Assembly: GCA_004298045.1 (NCBI GenBank) | Contig: SCRM01000008.1 | Coordinates: 124,001 to 188,000 of the forward strand | DNA length: 64,000 nucleotides | Source: Rhodanobacter sp. | Lineage (GTDB): Bacteria; Pseudomonadota; Gammaproteobacteria; Xanthomonadales; Rhodanobacteraceae | Direction: 5' to 3' | Shown: piece after piece, positions 45,281 to 54,876 of the stretch | Layout of the letters: each line of letters starts with the position of its first letter | Numbering within the stretch: position 1 is the stretch's first letter | Notes under the pieces: model-generated | Database searches by the model: none | The model's input: only the letters and a program-made list of their open reading frames with translations | What the model was told of the DNA's origin: nothing | Translations under genes and position numbers: made by a program

Positions 45281-46681
45281 ATGAGCCAACAGACCGTCCT
45301 GGTCATCGACGATGAGCGCGACATTCGTGAGCTGCTCACGATCACGCTCGGCCGCATGGATCTGCAGGTCGATGCCGTCGGCACGGTAGCCGAAGCGCAG
45401 CGTGCACTCGGCAGCAAAACCTACGACCTGTGCTTCACCGACATGCGCCTGCCCGACGGCAACGGTCAGGAGATCATCGAGCACATTGCAACCAACCATC
45501 CGGAAACGCCGGTGGCAATGATTACCGCCTACGGCAACGTCGACGCCGCGGTCACCGCACTCAAGGCCGGTGCCTTTGATTTTGTCTCCAAGCCGGTCGA
45601 CATCCAGATGCTGCGCCAGCTGGTGCGCACCGCCCTGCGCCTGGTCGAGGAGAAACGCAGCGGCAAGGCAGCCGCGAAAGCCGGCAGTGCCGATGAACGC
45701 CTGATCGGCGATTCGCCGGCGATGCAGCAGGTGCGGGCCACGATCGCCAAGCTCGCGCGCAACCAGGCTCCGGTGTACATCGCCGGCGAATCCGGCGTAG
45801 GCAAGGAACTGGTCGCGCGCCTGATCCACGAACAAGGCCCGCGCGCGGCCGGCCCGTTCGTGCCGGTCAACTGCGGCGCGATCCCCTCCGAGTTGATGGA
45901 GAGCGAGTTTTTCGGCCACCACAAAGGCAGTTTCACCGGTGCCGTCGGCGACAAGGAAGGCCTGTTTCAGACCGCCAACGGCGGCACCCTGTTTCTGGAC
46001 GAGGTGGCCGAGCTGCCGCTGCACATGCAGGTGAAACTCCTGCGCGCCATCCAGGAAAAAGCCGTGCGCCCGATCGGCGCGCGCGAGGAGATTCCGGTTG
46101 ACGTGCGCATCCTTTCAGCCACCCACAAGGATCTCGCCGCGCTGGTCGAGCACGGCCAGTTTCGCCAGGATCTGTTCTACCGCATCAACGTGATCGAGCT
46201 GCACGTGCCGCCGCTGCGCGACCGCCGTGGCGACGTGTCGCTCCTGGCGGATTTCATCCTGAAAAGCCTTGCCCGCAAGAACGCCGGCGGCGGCCACCAA
46301 TTGCTGCCCAGCGCCCGCGACGCGCTGGAAGCCTACGATTTCCCCGGCAACGTGCGTGAGCTGGAAAACATCCTTGAGCGCGCCACCGCCATGTGCGACG
46401 GCGAGCGCATCACCGCCGACGACCTGATGCTGCCGCAACGGCAAATGCGCATGGACACCCCTCCGGCTGCGCCCACGCCGGTTGCGGCCAGCGCCACCGC
46501 ACCGGCGCCGCTGCCGACGACCGCCGCCGGTGGCCTTGACGACTACATCAACAACCTGGAACGCACCGCCATCGTCAAGGCACTCGAAGAGTCGCGCTAC
46601 AACAAGACCGCGGCCGCCAAGAAACTCGGCATCACCTTCCGCGCGCTGCGCTACAAGCTGAAAAAGCTCGGCATCGACTGA
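45281..46681 (+). CDS. pilR: Sigma-54-dependent response regulator PilR
   Basis: NtrC-family activator, 466 residues. The receiver domain has phospho-Asp in CFTDMRLPDGNG. The AAA+ domain has Walker A YIAGESGVGKELVARLIHEQ, the sigma-54 contact loop in HHKGSFTGAVGDKEGLF (GSFTGA variant of GAFTGA) and Walker B GGTLFLDEVAEL. The Ala/Pro-rich linker is followed by a Fis-type helix-turn-helix (KTAAAKKLGITFRALRYKLK). It activates pilA from an RpoN promoter in Pseudomonas and Xanthomonas. Partner of the adjacent pilS. Confidence 0.96.
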   Translation: MSQQTVLVIDDERDIRELLTITLGRMDLQVDAVGTVAEAQRALGSKTYDLCFTDMRLPDGNGQEIIEHIATNHPETPVAMITAYGNVDAAVTALKAGAFDFVSKPVDIQMLRQLVRTALRLVEEKRSGKAAAKAGSADERLIGDSPAMQQVRATIAKLARNQAPVYIAGESGVGKELVARLIHEQGPRAAGPFVPVNCGAIPSELMESEFFGHHKGSFTGAVGDKEGLFQTANGGTLFLDEVAELPLHMQVKLLRAIQEKAVRPIGAREEIPVDVRILSATHKDLAALVEHGQFRQDLFYRINVIELHVPPLRDRRGDVSLLADFILKSLARKNAGGGHQLLPSARDALEAYDFPGNVRELENILERATAMCDGERITADDLMLPQRQMRMDTPPAAPTPVAASATAPAPLPTTAAGGLDDYINNLERTAIVKALEESRYNKTAAAKKLGITFRALRYKLKKLGID

Positions 46682-46705
46682 GTCGGACGGCCCGCCCGCA
46701 CTGCT

Positions 46706-46723
46706 GTCGGGATGAATCCCGAC
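46706..46723. repeat. Short REP-like palindrome GTCGGGATGAATCCCGAC
   Basis: An uninterrupted palindrome downstream of pilR, sharing the GGATGAATCC core with 8051-8076 and the element near 52720. It could act as a pilR transcription end together with the repeat at 46781-46820. Confidence 0.6.
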
Positions 46724-46780
46724 TGGCTTTTCGCGCGGCGCTGCCGGGCCACAGCCCGCCCGACGGAAGCCCGGTGCATC

Positions 46781-46820
46781 GGCTCTTCCGAATCCCTAAT
46801 CCCGAATCCCCAATCCCGGC
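46781..46820 (-). repeat. GGGATTC-family repeat, half copy
   Basis: GGCTCTTCCGAATCCCTAAT followed by CCCGAATCCCCAATCCC, the inverse orientation of the family, between convergent pilR and the hybrid kinase gene. Confidence 0.7.
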
Positions 46821-46823
46821 CTT

Positions 46824-48383
46824 TCACGCCGGCGCGCCCGCATCGGACAATGCCTGGCGCAAGGTACGCAGCAGCTTGCGCGTGGTGACCGGCTTGTCCA
46901 GCACCAGCAGGTGCGGCAATGGCGGGAGCTCATCCATGTTGGGCGGCACCTCGGCCTGCGCCAGCATCACCACGGCGCCGGCGTAACCCTGCTCCACCAG
47001 CGCACTGAGCGTGCGTACCCCGGTGAAGAGGTTCATGTCCGCGTCCATCAGCACCAGATCGGGCAGGCCGTGCGCGTGCACCCACTGCAACGCCGCAGTG
47101 CCGCTCTGGCTGGCATGCGGGTGATAACCCCAGGCATCCAGCGTGTTGGTCAGTAGCGACAACTGGCTGGCCGCCTCGGCCACTACCAGCACCTCTTCGG
47201 CCGCGCCTTCGAGCGTGTCGCCGTCCTCCGGCACGCCCGATTCGACCGCAACCGGCTGCAGCGGCAGGTACAGATCGAAGCGCGTGCCCTTGCCGGGCGT
47301 GCTGTCCACCCGCACCACGCCGCCATGCGCCGCCACGATGCGGCGGCAGGAAACCAGGCCCAGCCCGGTGCCCTGCGGCTTGGTGGTGAAAAACGGCTCG
47401 AACAGGCGGCCGAGCACCTCGCGGCTCATGCCGGCACCGGTATCGATCACCGACAGACACAGGTAGCAACCCGGATGCGGCGACTCGCGCGTGGCGAAGA
47501 ACCCGGCGTCGAGCTGGCGGCGGCTGGTTTCCAACCGCAGCGTGCCGCCCTTGGGCATCGCCTGGATCGCGTTCAGGCACAGGTTCAGCAGGCACTGCTG
47601 CAACTCGGTGTGGCTGCCCTCGAATTGCAGGTCCGGCGCATGCACCTGCATCTCCATGCGGACGGTGCGCGGCACGCTGCCTTGCAGGAGCAGCGAGAGT
47701 GCATCCATCAACGCGCCGAGGCGCACGGTCTGCTCGCTTTGTCGCGCCCCGCGGGCGAAGGACAACATCGAGCGCACCATTTCCAGCCCGCGCTTGCCGC
47801 AGTCGTGCACCAGCGCGCCGAGGCGCGCCACCTGCGGGTCATCCTGGTAATTGCGCAGGCTGTCGCCCGCCAGCAGCAGCGGCTGCAACAGATTGCGCAG
47901 GTCGTGGCTGAGCCCGCCGGCGAGCATGGCCAGGCTCTCAAACCGCTGGGAACGCATCAGCTCGGCTTCGGCGCGCTTGCCGGCACGGCGCTCGGCGGCC
48001 TCGGCCAGGGCGCGGCGCACCGCGCTGGCGAGTCGCGCCGGGTTCTGCTTGAGAATGTAATCGGTGGCGCCGGTGTGCAGCGCTTCGATCGCGGCCTCCT
48101 CGCCGATCATCCCCGATACGTAGATGAACGGCAGATCGGCATCGCGCTGGCGCAGCAAGGCCAGCGCGCACTGCCCGGAAAATCCCGGCAGGCTCACGTC
48201 GGAGAGCACCACGTCGGGCAAAAACTCGTTCAGCGCCAGCACGTAGGCGTCTTCGTTGTCGACCACGCGCGCCTCGTAGCGCAAGTCGTCATCGTCCAGC
48301 TCGGTCAATGCCAGTTCGGCATCGTTGCGGTTGTCCTCCACCACCAGCACGCGGACGATCGGTTGATCGGATGAGCCGTGCAT
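46824..48383 (-). CDS. Receiver-histidine kinase-receiver hybrid signalling protein
   Basis: 519 residues with no membrane segment. The N-terminal receiver (1-125) has its Asp in DVVLSDVSLPGFSG. The kinase (about 150-390) has the phospho-His in GGLSHDLRNLLQPLLLAG, the N box in CLLNLCLNAIQAMPKGG, VIDTGAGMSRE and GTGLGLVSCRRIVAAHGG. The C-terminal receiver (about 400-519) has its Asp in LVLMDADMNLFTG. It is the last gene of a three-gene cassette, 20 bp after a stand-alone receiver gene. Input probably comes by phosphotransfer through the N-terminal receiver. The output partner is unknown. Confidence 0.9.
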   Translation of the reverse strand: MHGSSDQPIVRVLVVEDNRNDAELALTELDDDDLRYEARVVDNEDAYVLALNEFLPDVVLSDVSLPGFSGQCALALLRQRDADLPFIYVSGMIGEEAAIEALHTGATDYILKQNPARLASAVRRALAEAAERRAGKRAEAELMRSQRFESLAMLAGGLSHDLRNLLQPLLLAGDSLRNYQDDPQVARLGALVHDCGKRGLEMVRSMLSFARGARQSEQTVRLGALMDALSLLLQGSVPRTVRMEMQVHAPDLQFEGSHTELQQCLLNLCLNAIQAMPKGGTLRLETSRRQLDAGFFATRESPHPGCYLCLSVIDTGAGMSREVLGRLFEPFFTTKPQGTGLGLVSCRRIVAAHGGVVRVDSTPGKGTRFDLYLPLQPVAVESGVPEDGDTLEGAAEEVLVVAEAASQLSLLTNTLDAWGYHPHASQSGTAALQWVHAHGLPDLVLMDADMNLFTGVRTLSALVEQGYAGAVVMLAQAEVPPNMDELPPLPHLLVLDKPVTTRKLLRTLRQALSDAGAPA

Positions 48384-48403
48384 GCCTTGTTCCCCGTTGC
48401 GGT

Positions 48404-48850
48404 TCACGGTTGTTCCGGTGCCTGGTTCAGCACCGCCCAGAATTGGCCGAGCGTGCGCACGGCGGTAAAGAACTGGTCGACATCGACCGGCTTGATCACG
48501 TACGCGTTGACGCCAAGATCCCAGCTGCGCGCCAGGTCGCGCTCCTCGCGCGACGAGGAGAGGATCACTACCGGCACCCGCCGCAGGTGTTCGTCTGCCC
48601 GCATGCGTTTGAGCACTTCGAGGCCGTCCATGCGCGGCATCTTGATGTCCAGCAGCACCACCGCCGGGTCGCCCGCCGGCCGCAGCGCAAACGCGCCGCG
48701 GCGGTGCAACCAGTCCATCGCATCCACGCCATCCTCCACGTGCACGATGGGGTTGGCGAGGTTGGCTTCGTGCAGCGCGTCCAGGGCCATCTCGGCGTCG
48801 GCCAGGCTGTCTTCGACGAGAAGAATGGTGCGGAGGGGCGGATGACTCAT
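48404..48850 (-). CDS. Stand-alone response regulator, Rcp1-like
   Basis: 148 residues, a single receiver domain. Acidic residues in ILLVEDSLADAEMALDAL, the phospho-Asp in AVVLLDIKMPRMDGLEVL and Lys in YVIKPVDVDQFF. It has the longer loops and DGxDAMDWL segment typical of Rcp1/bacteriophytochrome-partner receivers. Its ATG overlaps the upstream kinase stop (ATGA), so it is almost certainly the direct partner of that kinase. Confidence 0.92.
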   Translation of the reverse strand: MSHPPLRTILLVEDSLADAEMALDALHEANLANPIVHVEDGVDAMDWLHRRGAFALRPAGDPAVVLLDIKMPRMDGLEVLKRMRADEHLRRVPVVILSSSREERDLARSWDLGVNAYVIKPVDVDQFFTAVRTLGQFWAVLNQAPEQP

Positions 48851-50646
48851 GCGATCTTCCGTTGGTTGATGCCGCCCAAGTCGCGGGCCGGCAGGGAGAA
48901 ATGAAAGTGCGCGCCGCGATCCGGCTCGGCCTCGGCCCAAACGCGGCCGCCGTGGCGCGCAATGATGCGCCGCACGCTGGCCAGTCCGATGCCGGTGCCG
49001 GGGAAATCCGAGGCGCGGTGCAAGCGCTGGAACACGCCAAACAACTTGCTGGCGTACTGCATGTCGAAGCCGGCGCCGTTGTCGCTCACGGTGAAGATGT
49101 AATCCTCGTTGCGGTCGCGCTCGACCTCGACGCGAATGTCGGCCAGCTCGCATTTGCCGGTGTATTTCACCGCGTTGCCGATCAGGTTTTGCCATACCGT
49201 GCGCAGCATGTTCTCGTCGCCGACCACGATCGGCAATGGTGAAATCGACCAGCTGACGCGGCGCCCACCGAGGTCGCCTTCGCTCAGCGCGCGCGCCTCT
49301 TCCACCAGCGATTGCATATCCACCGGCTGCAGACGCATCGCGCCGCGGCCCAGCCGCGAAAACACCAGCAGGTCCTCGATCAACTGCGCCATGTGTTGTG
49401 CCGAGCTGGCGATGACCTCGAGGTAATGCGCGCTGGTCGCATCCACCTGGGCGCCGAGATGCTCGCCGAGCTTGCGCGAAAACCCGGCAATGTGGCGCAG
49501 CGGCGCACGCAAGTCGTGCGACACCGAATAGCTGAACGCCTCCAGCTCGCGGTTGACGTCGGAGATCTGCGCCACCTTGCCTTCGAGCTGGTGGTTGAGC
49601 TCGTTGACCTTGTCCTCCGCCAGCGAACGCGCGGTGATGTCGCTCACCGTGACCAGCAGCACCTGGCCGTCATGCTCCTGCTGCTGGATGCGCCGCGCGT
49701 TGATCAGCACGTGGCGATCCACGCCATCGGAAGTGCGCTGCACCTGCTCGTAATCCCACAGCTCGCGGTCGCGCAACAGCACGTCGCTCAGGCGCTGCAG
49801 CAGGGCACCATCGCTCCACGCGCCGTGGCCCATTTCCGGCAGCGGCGGCAGCGCGCCGCGCTGGTGCACGTCGAGGCCATACATTTCGGCAAACGCGGTG
49901 TTGACCAAGAGCGTGCGGAAGTGCTCGCCGAACAACGCGATCGGCTCGCGCACCGCCTGCACGATCATTTGCGAGCGCAGCACCGCGCGGCCCTCGCGGG
50001 TTTCCGCCAGCCGCCGCTTGCCGATCTGCTGCTCGGAAGCCACCACCATCACGACCAGCAGCAGCAACTGCGCCAGTGCGATGAAGCCCAGCACCAACTG
50101 GCTGCGGCGCACACGCTGCGCCAGGTCACGGGTATGTGCGATCTGCAGACCATCCTCGGTTTTTGCAATGTCGCCAATCAGCGACTGCAGGTGAAACAGG
50201 TCGCCGCCATCGCGCAGGGATTGCCGGGCAGCGGCGGTTTCGCCGCGCTGCAGGCGCGTCAATGCCTGACGCACCAATGCCACGCGTCCGTTGACCACGC
50301 TTTCGAGCGCCCCCACCCCGGTTTGCTGGGTGGCGTCCGTCGTTGCCAGTTGGCGCAAGCGCGCCAACATCGCCGGCATCTCGCGGCTGGCCGCCATCGC
50401 CCGACTTTCCACCTCGGCGCCACCGTCACCGAGCAACAACTGGTACGTGGCCGCTTCGCTGTCGCGCACCACATAACCAATGCGGTAGGTCAGCGCCTTC
50501 ACTTCGCTTGCATGGTTGAGCCATGCATTGGCTTGCTGGGTTTCGCTCGCCATCACCTGTGCCGCCAGATACGGCAACGCAACGATGACGACCATCGCCA
50601 GCAACAAACCGGCAACGCGCCAGCGCAACAGGCCCCTGACTTTCAT
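48847..50646 (-). CDS. Membrane sensor histidine kinase with CHASE3-like and PAS domains
   Basis: 599 residues. Two membrane helices (about 10-30 and 185-205, LVLGFIALAQLLLLVVMVVA) enclose an all-helical periplasmic domain of the CHASE3 type. A PAS domain follows (AVREPIALFGEHFRTLLVNT to VLLVTVSDITARS), then a coiled coil. The kinase has the phospho-His in AFSYSVSHDLRAPLRHIAGF, the N box in VWQNLIGNAVKYTGK, VSDNGAGFDMQYA and GTGIGLASVRRIIARHGG. It resembles bacteriophytochrome-type kinases in the catalytic part but has no GAF-PHY sensor. It is the first gene of the cassette and overlaps the receiver gene. Confidence 0.92.
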   Translation of the reverse strand: MKVRGLLRWRVAGLLLAMVVIVALPYLAAQVMASETQQANAWLNHASEVKALTYRIGYVVRDSEAATYQLLLGDGGAEVESRAMAASREMPAMLARLRQLATTDATQQTGVGALESVVNGRVALVRQALTRLQRGETAAARQSLRDGGDLFHLQSLIGDIAKTEDGLQIAHTRDLAQRVRRSQLVLGFIALAQLLLLVVMVVASEQQIGKRRLAETREGRAVLRSQMIVQAVREPIALFGEHFRTLLVNTAFAEMYGLDVHQRGALPPLPEMGHGAWSDGALLQRLSDVLLRDRELWDYEQVQRTSDGVDRHVLINARRIQQQEHDGQVLLVTVSDITARSLAEDKVNELNHQLEGKVAQISDVNRELEAFSYSVSHDLRAPLRHIAGFSRKLGEHLGAQVDATSAHYLEVIASSAQHMAQLIEDLLVFSRLGRGAMRLQPVDMQSLVEEARALSEGDLGGRRVSWSISPLPIVVGDENMLRTVWQNLIGNAVKYTGKCELADIRVEVERDRNEDYIFTVSDNGAGFDMQYASKLFGVFQRLHRASDFPGTGIGLASVRRIIARHGGRVWAEAEPDRGAHFHFSLPARDLGGINQRKIA

Positions 50647-50752
50647 TGGACAGGCGACATGGCAGCTCTCACAAGGCCGTACTCGTTCCCTGCGGGTACC
50701 CCGGCATTCTCGCATGTTTGCCGGCAAGGACCAGCGACGGGCCTGGCCACCC

Positions 50753-52546
50753 TCAAATGCCCAGGCGCGGAACCAGGAGCCCGAAGGCGAGGATGAACCA
50801 GGTGGCGGCAAGGCCCACCGCGAGCAGCAGCACGCCATCCAGTCGGCGCCAGAGGCTGCACGGGCTGCGCCACGCGTGCCAGACGTGGATGACGGCCACG
50901 ACCATCGCGACCAGCGACACTGCGCCCAGCACCTGCACCCCGCGCACCGCGAGTTGAAACGCGGTGCCGCTCGCTCCGGCATCGGCCCACCAAACCGCCC
51001 ACGCCCAACCGGCCGCACACGCGAGTGGCACCAGTGCCAGCGCATGCGCACGCTGCGACCAGCGACGCAAGGTACCGGCCGACGTCCCGCGCATAGCCAG
51101 GGGCCACGCCAGCGCTGCAAGCATCAGCAGCACCAGCGTCGCCCACAACAGCGGCAGGTTCCAGCGTGCCGAGGCCCATCGCGGCACCGGCAGCCAGACC
51201 TCCGGCGGCGCGAGCGAACGCAGCGCGACATGCCGCACGCGGTCGTGATCCAGTGCGACGCCCAGCTGCCCGCGCCCGTTCGCGCCCTGCCAACGGCCCG
51301 CGGCGGTTTCGCGCCAATGCCGTACGCCGGGCACCCCGGCCAAGCCATGCGTGGCGATTTCCCCACCCGTGGTGGCGTCGATGCGCACCTGGTCGAACAA
51401 GCCGGCGATGGCGCGGAACCCACCGGTCGGCGCACAGCTGGAACGGTAGTCGCCGATCAGCCGCGCCGCATCCGCCGGGGCCGTGGTCGGTTGCACGTGG
51501 GCCACACTCGGCCGCGGCGGAAAGTAGCGATCCATGAAGCCGCCGAACAGCGTACCGCCGACCGACCGCGCCTCACGCCCCTCGACGGCAACAAACAACC
51601 CGACACTGGCATCGGGCACCAGCGCCCACAACACGCTTTGCGCGGATGTGGCAGCCGCCAGCCCCACGGCCGGCCGGCCGTTGCGGTCGAACCGGCGCAA
51701 GCCGAGCGCCATGCCGGGCACGCTCGGCGCAAGCGGCAGTGTCACTCCCTGCATATGCCGCGCGGCCGCGGGCGAGAGCGCCGCGGCGTCGAGCGGGCGA
51801 TTACCGGGCAGCATGGCGGTGAGGTAATCCGCCATCGCCTGCGCCGTGACCGTGGCCGTGCCGGTTTGCGCATCGAACGCGGCGCCGTGCATGCCGACCG
51901 GCACGAAAACATGCTGCGCGATGTAGGTGGCAACGCTTTCGCCCGCGACGTGCGCAACGATGCGTGCCGCCAGCGCTACATCACACGCCGACCACGAGGG
52001 TGCCGCGGTTGCCGGTGCCGGCTGCCGTTCGCATGCGGTCGCGGAGTTCGCACCGGGCCCCACGTCGGCAAACCCCGCGGTGTGGGTCAGCAATCGACGC
52101 AACGTCACCGTCCTGCCGGCGCGCGACGGCAGCGGGGCGCCGAGATAACGCCCAACGTCCGCGTCGAGATCGACCTTGCCCGCGTCGGCAAGCTGCATCA
52201 CCGCGGTCCAGACAAAGCCGGCCGAAGCGGTACCCAGCGCGTAGTCCGTCGTCTGCGGATCGGGCACACGCCCATTCGCATCGCGGCCGTAGCCCTTGAG
52301 CACGGCCACCTTGCCGCCGGCAACCACCGCCACCGTGGCGGCGTCGATCAAGTGCGCGCGCAACGCTGTCCCCAGCCGCGCGTCCAGCCACACCGCGGCA
52401 TCGGCGGCCGTCAGCGCATGCCCGCCCAACGGTATCGGCTTGATCGGCGCCGCGTCCGGCAGCGGGTGGATCTCGATCTGCGCACCAGCGGCCATGGCCG
52501 CTGCCATGCACCCCACGGCCAGTACCGCACTGATCCACTGCTTCAT
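50753..52546 (-). CDS. Beta-lactamase-fold membrane protein lacking catalytic residues
   Basis: 597 residues with a signal peptide (MKQWISAVLAVGCMAAAMAA). The N-terminal part follows the serine beta-lactamase/EstB fold (AGKVDLDADVGRYLG, TLRRLLTHTAGFADVG, YIAQHVFVPVGM). The active-site motifs are lost. The SxxK position reads TASA (in YALGTASAGFVW), YxN reads WSA (in APSWSACDVALAA), and no HxG/KTG is found where ATSAQSVLWALVP stands. The C-terminal third has four to five membrane helices (for example LPLLWATLVLLMLAALAWPL and LLLAVGLAATWFILAFGLLV). It is probably a pseudoenzyme that binds a ligand or partner. It stands alone, downstream of the kinase operon start. Confidence 0.8.
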   Translation of the reverse strand: MKQWISAVLAVGCMAAAMAAGAQIEIHPLPDAAPIKPIPLGGHALTAADAAVWLDARLGTALRAHLIDAATVAVVAGGKVAVLKGYGRDANGRVPDPQTTDYALGTASAGFVWTAVMQLADAGKVDLDADVGRYLGAPLPSRAGRTVTLRRLLTHTAGFADVGPGANSATACERQPAPATAAPSWSACDVALAARIVAHVAGESVATYIAQHVFVPVGMHGAAFDAQTGTATVTAQAMADYLTAMLPGNRPLDAAALSPAAARHMQGVTLPLAPSVPGMALGLRRFDRNGRPAVGLAAATSAQSVLWALVPDASVGLFVAVEGREARSVGGTLFGGFMDRYFPPRPSVAHVQPTTAPADAARLIGDYRSSCAPTGGFRAIAGLFDQVRIDATTGGEIATHGLAGVPGVRHWRETAAGRWQGANGRGQLGVALDHDRVRHVALRSLAPPEVWLPVPRWASARWNLPLLWATLVLLMLAALAWPLAMRGTSAGTLRRWSQRAHALALVPLACAAGWAWAVWWADAGASGTAFQLAVRGVQVLGAVSLVAMVVAVIHVWHAWRSPCSLWRRLDGVLLLAVGLAATWFILAFGLLVPRLGI

Positions 52547-52622
52547 CCGTTGCACCCGTCCAAGCCGTCCACGCTCCCGACATCGTGCCGCGCCGCGCCC
52601 ATGCACAGGATGAACAGAACCA

Positions 52623-52663
52623 GGATTGGGGATTGGGGATTCGGTACAGCGGTTTACGGCGAG
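52623..52663 (+). repeat. GGGATTC-family repeat with core
   Basis: GGATTGGGGATTGGGGATTCGG followed by TACAGCGGTTTACGGCGAG, the same arm-plus-core layout as 41954-42005. A GGATGAATCCC motif lies about 60 bp further on. Confidence 0.7.
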
Positions 52664-52755
52664 TGACAAGATTCTCGCTGGCCGGGCTTCAGCGCAGCCG
52701 GCTTTGCGTAAAAGGGGCGTCGGATGAATCCCTGCCCACCGTGGCGCAGAAATGC

Positions 52756-52780
52756 AAAAAGCCCGCACGGGCGGGCTTTT
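52756..52780 (-). terminator. Rho-independent terminator of ssb
   Basis: AAAAAGCCCGC-acgg-GCGGGCTTTT, a GC-rich stem flanked by A- and T-runs, 24 bp after the ssb stop. Confidence 0.85.
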
Positions 52781-52803
52781 GCGAGTTTGACGGGCGCGGG
52801 ACC

Positions 52804-53289
52804 TCAAAACGGGATGTCGTCATCCTCGAAGCCGCCGTTGTTGGCCGGGGCTGCGGGTGCCGGGGCGTTGCCGCCGCGGGAGGAGCCGCCGTAGCTGCCG
52901 GCGCCACCGCCTTGCGGGCGCTCGCGCTGGTAGCTGCCGCCACCTTCACTGCCACCGCCGCCGAGCATCTGCATCTCGTTGGCGATGATGTCGGTGGAGT
53001 AGCGCTCCACCCCGTTCTTGTCGGTGTACTTGTCGGTGCGCAGCGAGCCTTCGACGTAGATCTGCCGGCCCTTTTTCAAATATTCGCCGGCGATTTCCGC
53101 CAGTCGGCCAAACATCTTGACCCGGTGCCACTCGGTGCGCTCCTGGCGCTCGCCGCTTTGCTTGTCCATGCGGCTCTCGGTGGTGGCGACGCTGAGCGTG
53201 CACACCGCCATGCCGCTGGCGGTGTGGCGCATGTCGGGGTCGTTGCCGAGGTTGCCGACGAGGATGACCTTGTTGACGCCACGTGCCAT
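52804..53289 (-). CDS. ssb: Single-stranded DNA-binding protein
   Basis: 161 residues. The OB fold begins [20 protein letters not shown] and includes [21 protein letters not shown] Gly-rich flexible linker follows. The acidic tip DDDIPF, which binds replication and repair partners, is intact. The length is standard. It has its own terminator. Confidence 0.98.
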   Translation of the reverse strand: MARGVNKVILVGNLGNDPDMRHTASGMAVCTLSVATTESRMDKQSGERQERTEWHRVKMFGRLAEIAGEYLKKGRQIYVEGSLRTDKYTDKNGVERYSTDIIANEMQMLGGGGSEGGGSYQRERPQGGGAGSYGGSSRGGNAPAPAAPANNGGFEDDDIPF

Positions 53290-53422
53290 GGGAGTTTCCT
53301 TCGGGTGCCGGCAGCAGTCGCGCCGCCGCCTTGATGGGACAAGGCTTCATCTTACCTTGTCGTCACCGCCGCGCACGTCGGCGCAGCGGCCTTTTTGCTG
53401 TCGGCGCGGCGGCAGCGGGGGG

Positions 53423-54060
53423 TTACAGTGGCCAGGTTTCCAGCCGCCACGCGGCGTCCCAGAACATCCACTCGTGGCGGCATGCAGTGAGAAACGCGGC
53501 TTGCGCACGCGCCGCCAGCGCCGGGCCGCCTGCTGCCACCGCGCGGTCAGCCAGCTCGCCCGCCCGCCGGCTGGCCGTGGCAAACGCCGGATCGGCGTAG
53601 GCGGCGATCCACAACCGGTAAGGATGCGTAGCGGAAGCATGCGGCGCCAGGCGCTCGCCCACATGCTGGTAGATGCGGAAGCACGGCAACAGGCCGGCCA
53701 CCAACGCCGGGTAGCAGCCCTGGGTGGCAAGCGCCGCAAGGCCGCCGGTATAGGCGGCGCAGGTCGGCGAGACGCCGATACCCGCGGTGTCGGCGATGAA
53801 CTGCGCGTGCAGCTCGCGCTCCACGCTGATGGCACGTACCGCGCTGCCGGCCCAGAACTCCACCTCGTCGGCATGCGGCGCCTGGCTGGCCGCCAGCGCC
53901 AGCACCCGCGCATAGGCGGCGAGGTAGCAGGCGTCCTGCGCCATGTAGTGGCGAAAGCGCTCCATCGCCAGCGTGCCATCGGCGAGGCCGGCAATGAACG
54001 GATGCTGCTCGATGGCACCCACGATGGGTGCTGCCGCTTGCCATGCGGTGGCGGTGAAGC

Positions 54061-54064
<4 letters not shown>
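53423..54064 (-). CDS. tenA: TenA/Thi-4 family aminopyrimidine aminohydrolase (thiaminase II)
   Basis: Salvages the pyrimidine moiety of degraded thiamine to HMP. 213 residues, all-alpha. Characteristic segments are MERFRHYMAQDACYLAAYAR, the catalytic-Cys region GLLPCFRIYQHVGE and the end CRHEWMFWDAAWRLE. Its ATG overlaps the thiD stop (ATGA). It is the last gene of the riboswitch-controlled thiM-thiE-thiD-tenA operon. Confidence 0.92.

Positions 54065-54872
<808 letters not shown>

Positions 54873-54876
<4 letters not shown>

Noticed and set aside
46824-49040. Hybrid kinase frame extended upstream to 738 codons
   Set aside because: The extra part overlaps the receiver gene in a different frame. 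MHGSSDQPIVRVLVVED is the natural receiver start.
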